DNA of 64,000 nt from Rhodoplanes sp963840055 (GTDB lineage Bacteria > Pseudomonadota > Alphaproteobacteria > Rhizobiales > Xanthobacteraceae). Each line of letters opens with the position of its first letter. Within the stretch, counting starts at the first letter, position 1. Under the pieces are notes generated by a model. It made no database searches and was not told the DNA's origin. It worked only from the letters and a program-made list of their open reading frames with translations. Of this stretch, positions 33,281-40,607 are shown one piece after another. The stretch covers positions 62,001 through 126,000 of the forward strand of contig CAWIXM010000012.1 of the NCBI GenBank assembly GCA_963840055.1. Direction: 5' to 3'. The translations under genes were made by a program, and so were the position numbers.

Positions 33281-33410
33281 TGGGTCTCGCTCCATTTACG
33301 GCTCGGCGGGCATGCAAAGCACCTCTGAGGCGAACGCGCAAGCCCGCACGTGATCATTGATAGACGGGCCGTATGACGCTCGCACCGCAGCAGTGCGCGG
33401 GGATTTCACA

Positions 33411-33554
33411 TCACTTGATCAGGCCGAGGCCGACAATGCCTACGACGATCAAATAGATGGCGACGATGTAGTTGAGCAGCCGCGGCATGAGCAGGATGAG
33501 GATGCCGGCGCCCAAGGCGACGAGCGGCTGAAGATGGGAGATTGAGAGGTTCAT
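33411..33554 (-). CDS. DUF3096 family small membrane protein
   Basis: A 47-residue protein beginning MNLSISHLQPLVALGAGILI and ending VVGIVGLGLIK, with two hydrophobic stretches around the conserved LLMPRLLNYIVAIYLI. This is the DUF3096 pattern of small, highly hydrophobic proteins common in Rhizobiales. The function is unknown. ATG 33554 fits the family; the open frame extends upstream without similarity. Confidence 0.85.
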   Translation of the reverse strand: MNLSISHLQPLVALGAGILILLMPRLLNYIVAIYLIVVGIVGLGLIK

Positions 33555-33653
33555 GACGGCCCCTTCGGGACGGGTGGTGAACAAAGCGATGCCCATGGAA
33601 TGGGCATCGTGGCGTGTTCGACCGCAGACGCGCGGCGCGAATGGTTCATGCGA

Positions 33654-36002
33654 TCATCCTTCGATCTTGGAGAAATCGGCGACCGCGAGCGTCGCCGCGC
33701 GGATTTCATTGAGCAGCTTGAGCCGGTTCGCGCGCAATTTCTTTTCCTCAGCGCCGCCTTCGACGTTCACCGTCACTCGGTCGAAGAAGGCGTCGACATG
33801 CGGGCGCAGCTTTGCCATCGCCCGCATTGCAGCAGCGAAATCCTCGCGCGCGACGGCGGCGCTTGCTTCGTCCTTGGCGACGTCGATCGCGCGCGCAAGC
33901 TCCCACTCTTCCGCCTGGCGATAGAGTTCGGGGTCGGGCGCGCCTTCATAGCTCGTCTTGTCGCGCTTTTCTTCGATGCGGATGATGTTGGTCGCGCGCT
34001 TGTAGCCCGCGAGCAAGTTCTTTCCATCCTCGCTCTCTAAGAATTGTCCAAGCGCCTCGACGCGCCGCACGATCAGCAGGAGGTCGTCCTGGCCTTCGAG
34101 CGCGAACACCGCGTCAACGAGGTCATGCCGCGCGCCCTGCTCGCGGAGCTGCACTTTTAGGCGATCGGCGAAGAAGGCGAGAAGGTCGCCAAGCGCCGGT
34201 GCTAGATTGCCTAGGTTCAGAGCAACAGGCGAACCATGCTGCCGGATTTGTTGAGAAATCGCCTTTACAATATTGAGCGGGGCAAGTTTGACCCCTGATT
34301 TCATAAGGTTTCGGTAGGATACGCTTCCAATCGAATGACCTAGCCTCTGCCCCTCGAAAACGACAGTATGAGCCGTAAGCAATCCGAGCACACCAATACG
34401 AAGATTATTATTCAGAAGAAGGCGCAAGACACCTAACGCTGCCCTACGTAGGGCATATGGATCCTTGCTCCCCGTCGGCTTTTCGTCGATCGCCCAAAAA
34501 CCAACCAGCGTGTCGATCTTGTCGGCAAGCGCGACCGCGACCGACACGGGATCGGTCGGCACGCGGTCGCTCGGGCCCAGCGGCTTGTAGTGGTCTTCGC
34601 ACGCCGCCGCGACGCTTTCGTCTTCGCCCTGCGCCCGCGCGTAATACTTGCCCATCAAACCTTGCAGCTCAGGGAATTCCCCCACGACCTCGGTCAATAG
34701 GTCGGCCTTGCAGAGATTCGCCGCGCGCTTGGCTTTCTCGACATCGGCGCCGACCAGCGGCGCAAGCTCGGCGGCAAGCACCTCGATGCGCTCGATCCGC
34801 TCCCACTGCGTGCCGAGCTTTTCGTGGAATACGATATCCTTGAATTTTTGCAGCCGGTCCTCGAGCCGCTTTTTTAAGTCCGTCTCGTAGAAAAACTTTG
34901 CGTCGGACAGACGCGCGCGGATCACCCGCTCGTTGCCGGCGGTGATTGCCGCGCCGCCGTCCGTCGCCTCGATGTTTGCGACGAGGATGAATTTGGGCGC
35001 CAGCCTACCCTGCTCATCCTTCGAGACGGCGCTTCGCGCCTCCTCAGGATGAGGCCTATCAGTAGGATGAGGTCTATCAATTGGTCCCTCGCCCTGAGGA
35101 GCGGCCGCAGGCCGCGTCTCGAAGGGCGCACCCGCCTCGCGCACCACGAAGCATTTCTGATTGTTGCGGATGGTGGAGCGGATCACCTCGGGCGGGATGG
35201 CGAGGAACGCGGGATCGAACGCGCCCATCAGCACGACCGGCCATTCGACGAGCCCCGCCACTTCGTCTAGCAGGGCCTCGTCCTCGACGAGTTCGAGCCC
35301 TTGCGCGAAAGCGAGGTGGCGCGCCTCATGCAGGATGATGTCCTTGCGGCGCGCCGGGTCGAGCACGACCTTGGCGTGCTCCAGCTTGTGCACATAATCG
35401 TCGAAATGCCTGACATGGAACGCCATCGGCGCCAGGAAGCGGTGCCCCTCGGTGACGTCGCCGGCCGCAAGGCCGTCGACTGAAAAGGGCACCACGTCCG
35501 GTTCCTCGGTCTCCGGCCCGAAGGTCGCGACGATCGAATGCAGCGGGCGGACCCAGGTGAGCCGGCCATCGCCCCAGCGCATCGACTTCGGCCAGGGAAA
35601 TGTGCGGATGACGACGGGCAGCGTCTCGGCGAGCACGTCGATGGCGGGGCGGCCCGGCTTCTCCACCAAGGCGACGTAGAAGTCGCCTTTTTTCGGATCG
35701 CGCTGGATCTGTGCCTCGGCGATCGAAGACAGGCCCGCGCTCTTGAGAAATCCCTGCACCGCCGCCTCGGGCGCGCCGACGCGCGGTCCCTTGCGTTCCT
35801 CCCGCAAGTCCGGCTGGCGCGCGGGAATGCCTTGCACGAACAGGGCGAGCCGCCTTGGCGTCACGAACGCCTTCGCCCCCTCATAGACGAGCCCCGCATC
35901 GACCAGGCGCTCGGTCACGAGCCGGCGCAAATCCTCCGCCGCCCGCGCCTGCATGCGCGCGGGAATTTCCTCGGAGAACAGTTCAAGCAGCAGGTCGGGC
36001 AT
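33654..36002 (-). CDS. glyS: Glycyl-tRNA synthetase beta subunit, with an in-frame repeat insertion
   Basis: GlyS forms the alpha2beta2 glycyl-tRNA synthetase with GlyQ and contacts tRNA-Gly. The 782-residue protein begins LLLELFSEEIPARMQARAAE and has KSMRWGDGRLTWVRPLHSIV, IGSTIRNNQKCF-like STIRNNQKCFVVRE, LCKADLLTEVVGEFPELQGL and a C-terminal anticodon-binding-like region. Two oddities stand out. Residues ~292-335 (PAAAPQGEGPIDRPHPTDRP onward) are encoded by an inverted palindromic repeat pair inserted in frame. The stretch encoded by ~34195-34470 is markedly A+T-rich compared with the rest. glyS and glyQ are separated by ~1 kb of inserted genes. Confidence 0.95.
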   Translation of the reverse strand: MPDLLLELFSEEIPARMQARAAEDLRRLVTERLVDAGLVYEGAKAFVTPRRLALFVQGIPARQPDLREERKGPRVGAPEAAVQGFLKSAGLSSIAEAQIQRDPKKGDFYVALVEKPGRPAIDVLAETLPVVIRTFPWPKSMRWGDGRLTWVRPLHSIVATFGPETEEPDVVPFSVDGLAAGDVTEGHRFLAPMAFHVRHFDDYVHKLEHAKVVLDPARRKDIILHEARHLAFAQGLELVEDEALLDEVAGLVEWPVVLMGAFDPAFLAIPPEVIRSTIRNNQKCFVVREAGAPFETRPAAAPQGEGPIDRPHPTDRPHPEEARSAVSKDEQGRLAPKFILVANIEATDGGAAITAGNERVIRARLSDAKFFYETDLKKRLEDRLQKFKDIVFHEKLGTQWERIERIEVLAAELAPLVGADVEKAKRAANLCKADLLTEVVGEFPELQGLMGKYYARAQGEDESVAAACEDHYKPLGPSDRVPTDPVSVAVALADKIDTLVGFWAIDEKPTGSKDPYALRRAALGVLRLLLNNNLRIGVLGLLTAHTVVFEGQRLGHSIGSVSYRNLMKSGVKLAPLNIVKAISQQIRQHGSPVALNLGNLAPALGDLLAFFADRLKVQLREQGARHDLVDAVFALEGQDDLLLIVRRVEALGQFLESEDGKNLLAGYKRATNIIRIEEKRDKTSYEGAPDPELYRQAEEWELARAIDVAKDEASAAVAREDFAAAMRAMAKLRPHVDAFFDRVTVNVEGGAEEKKLRANRLKLLNEIRAATLAVADFSKIEG
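35013..35128. repeat. Inverted pair of palindromes inside glyS
   Basis: Left unit 35013-35053 (CTCATCCTTCGAGACGG, then GCGCCTCCTCAGGATGAG) and right unit 35090-35128 (CGCCCTGAGGAGCGGCC, then GCCGCGTCTCGAAGGGCG) are each palindromic and are inverted relative to each other around a 36-bp spacer. This CTTCGAGAC/CTCCTCAGG type is typical of intergenic DNA in this lineage. Here it is translated, adding ~39 residues to GlyS without breaking the frame. Confidence 0.85.
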
Positions 36003-36017
36003 GAGTGGTCTTGCTTT

Positions 36018-36497
36018 TTACCCTCCCCTGGAGGGGGAGGGTCGGTGCGCAACGCGCACCGGGGTGGGGTGATTTACGTTCTTTATCGGCCTGCGCCGCG
36101 GTTCGTGCTTGAGGCGGACCACCTCAGAATCAATCGAACCGTACATGGCTGCATAAATCGAATTCAAAACAGCTTCGCGGTCTTCAAAGATGTCATTGTT
36201 CCAAAAACGGATAACTTTGAAGCCCTCCCGTTCCAACCACTTGGACCGCGCTTCATCCCGTGCGGCTCGGCTTCCGCGCGCGTGTTGCGATCCATCGATC
36301 TCGATCACGAGGCGCAATGCGAGACAGGCAAAGTCAGCAACATATGGCCTTATCGGCACTTGACGGCGAAAGTGCGTGCCGAAGGCTGGCAGTTGGCGAA
36401 GCATTTTCCACAGTCGCACCTCTGCGCCCGTCGCATTGACGCGAAGCCGGCGCGCGACAAGGCGTCTAGATTTCTCCACAACCTTCGGCGCAGTCAT
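36018..36497 (-). CDS. DUF559 domain protein (Vsr-like endonuclease fold)
   Basis: A 159-residue protein of the DUF559 family, related to very-short-patch-repair and PD-(D/E)XK nucleases. Conserved elements are AEVRLWKMLRQLPAFGTHFR, RRQVPIRPYVADFACLALRL with the active-site Asp, VIEIDGSQHARG (E and D) and LEREGFKVIRFWNNDI. The ATG lies 3 nt inside the right inverted repeat, whose GGGGTGA precedes it as a possible ribosome-binding site. The last ~20 residues (HPTPVRVAHRPSPSRGG) are encoded by the left inverted repeat. The gene thus depends on its flanking repeats for both ends. No nuclease activity of this protein has been shown. Confidence 0.88.
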   Translation of the reverse strand: MTAPKVVEKSRRLVARRLRVNATGAEVRLWKMLRQLPAFGTHFRRQVPIRPYVADFACLALRLVIEIDGSQHARGSRAARDEARSKWLEREGFKVIRFWNNDIFEDREAVLNSIYAAMYGSIDSEVVRLKHEPRRRPIKNVNHPTPVRVAHRPSPSRGG

Positions 36498-36551
36498 AGG
36501 TCACCCCACCCCGCTCGCTTCGCGAGCGACCCTCCCCCTCCAGAGGAGGGT
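36020..36551. mobile_element. DUF559 cassette bounded by two-hairpin inverted repeats
   Basis: Right end 36501-36551: TCACCCCACCCCG, hairpin CTCGCTTCGCGAG, then CGACCCTCCCCCTCCAG closing as GGAGGGT. Left end 36072-36020, read on the minus strand, is the same 13 bp, a different hairpin (GTGCGCGTTGCGCAC), then the same 25 bp with one mismatch. So 37 of 38 aligned positions match around a changed apical hairpin. The ~530-bp unit contains only the DUF559 gene and separates glyS from glyQ. No flanking target duplication is obvious. The name mobile element is an inference from this symmetry. Confidence 0.65.
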
Positions 36552-36634
36552 TTTGAGGACCGCAAACTTGCTCTTTGCGAGCGACCCTCCGTCCTCCTCC
36601 GTGCGAGGGTACTCAGACGCACGGCGAAAGCCTC

Positions 36635-36877
36635 TCACAACGTCTTATGCGTGCCGTCGCAGAGCGGCTTTTTTGCTGAGCGCTTGCACGCGCAAAACAC
36701 GACCTTTTTCGATGCCGGGGCGACCCATTCGATCGGGGTGAACGGCGTCCCCTCGTGCGAGCCGTCGCAGAACGGCTGGGTTTTTGAGCGGCCGCACGCG
36801 CACCACCAATAGGTTTCGCCCGCTGTGACATCGACCGGAATCGGAGCGCGGCCGCCGATCTCAGGCGTGATCGCCAT
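36635..36877 (-). CDS. CDGSH iron-sulfur domain protein
   Basis: An 80-residue protein with two CDGSH-type motifs, WCACGRSKTQPFCDGSH and FCACKRSAKKPLCDGTH, each able to hold a [2Fe-2S] cluster with three Cys and one His. It belongs to the tandem-CDGSH bacterial class related to mitoNEET, with possible redox or cluster-transfer roles. ATG 36877 has a strong GGAGGA 7 nt upstream; the frame is open further but without similarity. It lies between the DUF559 cassette and glyQ. Confidence 0.93.
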   Translation of the reverse strand: MAITPEIGGRAPIPVDVTAGETYWWCACGRSKTQPFCDGSHEGTPFTPIEWVAPASKKVVFCACKRSAKKPLCDGTHKTL

Positions 36878-36985
36878 TGCAGAGTCCTCCCCTGTTAACT
36901 CATTTGTGCCCGCGAGCGGCGGCCGCCTGTCGCCGTATCCGCGACAAGGGCCACGGCCGCGGGTCCGGCTCGGCAAAAGCTCGCT

Positions 36986-37924
36986 TCACGCCACGCCTCC
37001 GCCTGCGGTCGCGAGCCACGCCTCTCCGCACGCGTTGGCAAGCTCGCGGACGCGCAGGATGTAGCTTTGCCGCTCGGTCACCGAGATCACGCCGCGCGCG
37101 TCGAGCAGATTGAACACGTGGCTCGCTTTAATGCACTGGTCGTAGGCCGGCAGCGCCATCAGATGCCGGCCTTTGTTGCCGTCCGCCCAGCCGGCGTCGA
37201 GGTATTTCCGGCAGGCGCTCTCGGCCATGCGGAACTGCTCGAACAGCATGTCAGTGTCGGCGAATTCGAAATTGTGGCGGGAGAACTCCTGCTCCGCCTG
37301 CAGGAAGACGTCGCCATAGGTGACGCGCTTGTCGTCATCGCGGCCATTGAAGTTGAGATCGAAGACGCGGTCGACGCCCTGCACATACATGGCGAGCCGC
37401 TCGAGCCCATAGGTGAGTTCGCCGGACACTGGCGCGCATTCGTACCCAGCGACCTGCTGGAAGTACGTGAATTGCGACACCTCCATGCCGTCGCACCAGC
37501 ATTCCCAGCCGAGCCCCCAGGCGCCGAGCGTCGGACTTTCCCAGTCGTCCTCGACGAACCTTATGTCATGCAGCGCCGAGTCAATGCCAATCGCCGCAAG
37601 CGATTGCAGATAGAGGTCCTGGATGTCCGGCGGCGATGGCTTCAGGATCACTTGGTACTGGTAATAGTGCTGCAGCCGGTTCGGGTTCTCGCCGTAGCGC
37701 CCGTCCTTGGGCCGGCGTGAGGGCTGCACATAGGCGGCGTTCCACGAGCGCGGCCCGAGCGCGCGCAAGGTGGTTGCGGGATGAAACGTGCCCGCCCCGA
37801 CCTCCATGTCGTAGGGCTGGAGGATCACGCAGCCATAGTCGGCCCAATAGCGCTGCAGGGCGAGGATCAGGCCCTGAAACGAGCGCTCAGGGCGCATATG
37901 CGGCGGCAGAGGCGAGGACGCCAT
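36986..37924 (-). CDS. glyQ: Glycyl-tRNA synthetase alpha subunit
   Basis: GlyQ is the catalytic class II core of the tetrameric glycyl-tRNA synthetase. The 312-residue protein has SFQGLILALQRYWADYGCVI, QPYDMEVGAGTFHPATTLRA, AYVQPSRRPKDGRYGENPNR, LGAWGLGWECWCDGMEVSQF and GELTYGLERLAMYVQGVDRV. The start is ATG 37924; an internal ATG at codon 10 (MRPERSFQ) is the alternative. It is upstream of glyS on the same strand, with the CDGSH and DUF559 genes in between. Confidence 0.97.
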   Translation of the reverse strand: MASSPLPPHMRPERSFQGLILALQRYWADYGCVILQPYDMEVGAGTFHPATTLRALGPRSWNAAYVQPSRRPKDGRYGENPNRLQHYYQYQVILKPSPPDIQDLYLQSLAAIGIDSALHDIRFVEDDWESPTLGAWGLGWECWCDGMEVSQFTYFQQVAGYECAPVSGELTYGLERLAMYVQGVDRVFDLNFNGRDDDKRVTYGDVFLQAEQEFSRHNFEFADTDMLFEQFRMAESACRKYLDAGWADGNKGRHLMALPAYDQCIKASHVFNLLDARGVISVTERQSYILRVRELANACGEAWLATAGGGVA

Positions 37925-38109
37925 GGCGGGTGATGAAATTCGACGGACCGGATGCGGGGCTTTGGCCGCGAGGCCGGGCAGCGAACCGATCCGCTTCCCC
38001 GGCCTCCCTCAAGGTCGGCGAACCGTATCGGCGGGCTTCGCAGGGGTCAAGGGAAGTGCGCGGAGCCAGTCGCTCGCTTACTAACGCGTATCCGCGCTCA
38101 CTCCGGATC

Positions 38110-38316
38110 TCATTCCGGCCGATACACGCCGGTGCGGGGGTCGCGACGCAGCTTGGGCAGACGCTCGCGGTCGACCCGCTCGGTCGCTGCGGCCGAAACC
38201 CGGTCGAGCTCGGCATTGACCCGGCGCCATTCCCTGACCAGCACGCGGGCCAGCGACGCCGCTCCCAACGCTCCGAAAGCCGCGGCGATGATCGGGGGGA
38301 TGGCAAATGGCAGCAT
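38110..38316 (-). CDS. Small membrane-anchored protein between sppA and glyQ
   Basis: A 68-residue protein with an N-terminal hydrophobic segment (LPFAIPPIIAAAFGALGAAS) followed by a charged helix (RVLVREWRRVNAELDRVSAA) and RERLPKLRRDPRTGVYRPE. The conserved ending LRRDPRTGVYRP supports a real protein. It follows sppA by ~35 bp on the same strand and probably shares its mRNA. The function is unknown. Confidence 0.75.
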   Translation of the reverse strand: MLPFAIPPIIAAAFGALGAASLARVLVREWRRVNAELDRVSAAATERVDRERLPKLRRDPRTGVYRPE

Positions 38317-38351
38317 GGGTTCTCTCCCCTAGTTTGGGGTCTTCCATTCGG

Positions 38352-39275
38352 CTAGAGCCCGTAACGGGCCCAGATCGCCCGCGTTTCCAGCGCTGAGACG
38401 ACCTCGTCTACGATACTACGAGCGGCCCAGGCGTTTGTTTCGCCCCAAACCCCCTGCGTTCGCCGGCCGAACCATCCGCGCTCCGGCGTGATCAGCGGCG
38501 TCACCACCTGATCGCCGTAACGCTCGCGCAAATGCGACCGTAAATCGCCGATCCGGTCAACCAATCCATGGCCGAGCGCCGTCGGCGCCGTCCAGTGTTC
38601 GCCCGAAAACACGGTATTTTCCGGGCCGGTGAGGCGCTCCCCGCGGCGGGAGCGCACGAGATCGATGAAAACCCGATAGATGTCATGCTGGATCGCCTTG
38701 ATCCGTTCCACGTCGTCGGGCTTTTCCGGCAAGAACGGGTCGAGCATGGATTTGTGCTCGCCGGCGGTATAGATGCGCCGCTCGATCCCCAGCTTGCGGA
38801 TCGCCTCCTGCAGGCCGAACGAGGCCCCGATCACCCCGATCGAACCGACGATCGAGGTCGGGTCGCAGACAATCTCGTCAGCCGCGCACGCGATCATGTA
38901 GCCGCCGGAGGCGGCGACGTCTTCGACCGCGGCGATGACCGGCACGTTCTTTTCCTCGGCGAGCTGACGGATACGCCGGAAGATGAGGTGCGACTGGGCG
39001 GCCGATCCGCCCGGCGAATTGATCACAAGCGCAACGGCTTTGATTCGGCTGATCCCGAATGCGCGCTCGAGGGCGCGCGCGAACCCCGCGAGCGTGATGC
39101 CGGGCCGCAGCGGGGTGGCGAAACCGATCACGCCGGTCAGCCGGATCACTGGAACGATAGCCGCATCCGCCCGCCACCGTCGCGGCAGGACCGGGCGGAG
39201 CAGACGCTGGACGCCCGCCAGCATGTCGCGCAGCGGCGCGGGTTTTATCGGCGCGGTCCTGATCGGATCGGACAT
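38352..39275 (-). CDS. sppA: S49 family signal peptide peptidase SppA
   Basis: Degrades cleaved signal peptides at the membrane with a Ser-Lys dyad. The protein is of the short form (307 residues): VIRLTGVIGFATPLRPGITL, KAVALVINSPGGSAAQSHLI, the nucleophilic Ser in VAASGGYMIACAADEIVCDP, SIVGSIGVIGASFGLQEAIR, and the catalytic Lys region YTAGEHKSMLDPFLP. No long N-terminal transmembrane helix is obvious, as in other rhizobial short SppA proteins. It leads the sppA-small protein-glyQ direction. Confidence 0.94.
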   Translation of the reverse strand: MSDPIRTAPIKPAPLRDMLAGVQRLLRPVLPRRWRADAAIVPVIRLTGVIGFATPLRPGITLAGFARALERAFGISRIKAVALVINSPGGSAAQSHLIFRRIRQLAEEKNVPVIAAVEDVAASGGYMIACAADEIVCDPTSIVGSIGVIGASFGLQEAIRKLGIERRIYTAGEHKSMLDPFLPEKPDDVERIKAIQHDIYRVFIDLVRSRRGERLTGPENTVFSGEHWTAPTALGHGLVDRIGDLRSHLRERYGDQVVTPLITPERGWFGRRTQGVWGETNAWAARSIVDEVVSALETRAIWARYGL

Positions 39276-39602
39276 CGGCGGATGGCCCCTTTTTCGCGGC
39301 CGTTTCGCCGCGCCTCAGCCGATAAGGCGGAGAACTACGTTCGGTTGCGCCGAAATGGTCGGTCCCTGATAGGCCGCCGAAATCGGTCGCTCAAGTCATC
39401 CTTTCTTCACTGTGATCGGCTTGAGTGGACTTATTGCAGGCGCCGGTCAAGCCAATCGAACCGCATCCTGTCTATCGACGGCGATCAAGGTCTTCATGCT
39501 CGCAAGCCTGTTCAGCATGATCGCCGCGCTCTATCACCTATCGAACCGGCGGGCCAAGGCCGACGATCTCGAGTAACGACCCCACTTCCCTGGAAGCATC
39601 CG
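39276..39602. other. Intergenic region between sppA and the TrmN6-like gene
   Basis: About 327 bp. On the minus strand it contains the sppA promoter region; on the plus strand it contains one possible short reading frame (39412-39576). Nothing else is recognised. Confidence 0.4.
39412..39576 (+). CDS. Possible small membrane peptide
   Basis: GTG 39412 opens a 54-codon frame ending at TAA 39574-39576. The product has a hydrophobic middle (IKVFMLASLFSMIAALYHL) and a charged end (SNRRAKADDLE), as in many single-pass small proteins. No convincing ribosome-binding site precedes the GTG, and an internal ATG at 39496 would give only 26 residues. This is a weak call. Confidence 0.35.
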   Translation: MIGLSGLIAGAGQANRTASCLSTAIKVFMLASLFSMIAALYHLSNRRAKADDLE

Positions 39603-40382
39603 CTAGTCTGCGGCGAGCGGCAGCGACGCGCCTGCGCGCAGGACCGCCTGTGCTTCCGCAGTCGGGTTGCCCTGTTCGTCATTGAGCATGAGTGGCGGCA
39701 GGATCGCGAGCGGGCCGCGACTTCCCTTCACCGCACGCACGAGGATGCGAATCGCTGCAGCGTCCGGCTTGCCGTACACGGGCAGAATGGCGATGGCCCC
39801 GAAGCTTTCGTCGAGCGCGGCCAGGATTTCGGCAAGCCGATCGGCTGGATGAATCAAGGTCACCACGCCCTCGGGACGAAGCAGGCGGGATGCGGTCCGC
39901 GCCCATTCCGCCACGACGCCCCGCTCCGCTGTGTGAGCGCGCCTACGGTCCGGATCGGGCGACGGCGGCCGCGTGGCCGGATCGTGAAAGGGCGGATTCA
40001 TCAGCACGCGGTGGGCAATGCCGTGGCCGAGTTCGTTGGCGGCGAAAACCGCGGGCGGAGCCATGACGTCGAGCGCCACTGTCGCAATCCGATCGCCCAG
40101 CCCGTTGCTATCGGCATTGACGCGCGCCGCCGCGGCGAGCAGCGGGTCGATCTCGATCAATGTCAGGCGCAGTCTTTCCACCCGCGATGCGAGCGCGAGC
40201 CCCGCCGCGCCGACGCCGGCGCCGAGCTCGATCGCATACTCCCCCGCGCGCCCGCCGGTTGCGGCGGCGAGCAAGATGGCGTCGTGGCCGAAGCGATGGC
40301 CGCGCCGCGGCTGCTTAAGCCGCAGCCGGCCATCCAGCACGGCGTCATCGGTCCAAGCTTCGTCGAATCCCTCAAGTGACAT
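39603..40382 (-). CDS. tRNA1(Val) (adenine(37)-N6)-methyltransferase-like protein
   Basis: A 259-residue methyltransferase of the TrmN6/YfiC type: the N-terminal DDAVLDGRLRLKQPRRGHRF, motif I AIELGAGVGAAGLALASR, motif II TLIEIDPLLAAAARVNA and the catalytic RVLMNPPFHDP (NPPF). These enzymes methylate A37 of tRNA-Val; other targets are possible. ATG 40382 (MSLEGFDEAW) is preferred. It overlaps the end of the DUF2007 gene by 11 bp. Confidence 0.87.
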   Translation of the reverse strand: MSLEGFDEAWTDDAVLDGRLRLKQPRRGHRFGHDAILLAAATGGRAGEYAIELGAGVGAAGLALASRVERLRLTLIEIDPLLAAAARVNADSNGLGDRIATVALDVMAPPAVFAANELGHGIAHRVLMNPPFHDPATRPPSPDPDRRRAHTAERGVVAEWARTASRLLRPEGVVTLIHPADRLAEILAALDESFGAIAILPVYGKPDAAAIRILVRAVKGSRGPLAILPPLMLNDEQGNPTAEAQAVLRAGASLPLAAD

Positions 40383-40602
40383 CGCGCCACAGTTCGTGAC
40401 CAAGACCGGCCTCGCGCAGCAGGGTACGCGCCGCGTCCAGGTGTTCGTCAGGAACCAAAACTCGCCGCGGCAGAATCCCGATCGATCCCTCGAGCACGCT
40501 CATGTTCTGGTCGAGCACCCAATGGGGAATCTGCGCCGCATCGAGCAGCGTCGCGACCGCGGATACTAGCACCGGGTCGTTGGTGCGCACGATCACCTTC
40601 AC
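40372..40602 (-). CDS. DUF2007 domain protein
   Basis: A 76-residue protein matching the DUF2007 (GlnB-like small) fold: KVIVRTNDPVLVSAVATLLD, IPHWVLDQNMSVLEGSIGIL, RRVLVPDEHLDAARTLLREA. Family members are called putative signal-transducing proteins without proven function. It overlaps the downstream methyltransferase start, so the pair is translated together; the glycosyltransferase gene ends 5 bp upstream on the same strand. Confidence 0.88.
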   Translation of the reverse strand: MKVIVRTNDPVLVSAVATLLDAAQIPHWVLDQNMSVLEGSIGILPRRVLVPDEHLDAARTLLREAGLGHELWRDVT

Positions 40603-40607
40603 GAGCT

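Noticed and set aside
38568..40379. A 603-codon frame spanning sppA and the TrmN6-like gene in antisense
   Set aside because: It crosses two convincing genes and an intergenic gap with no domain content.
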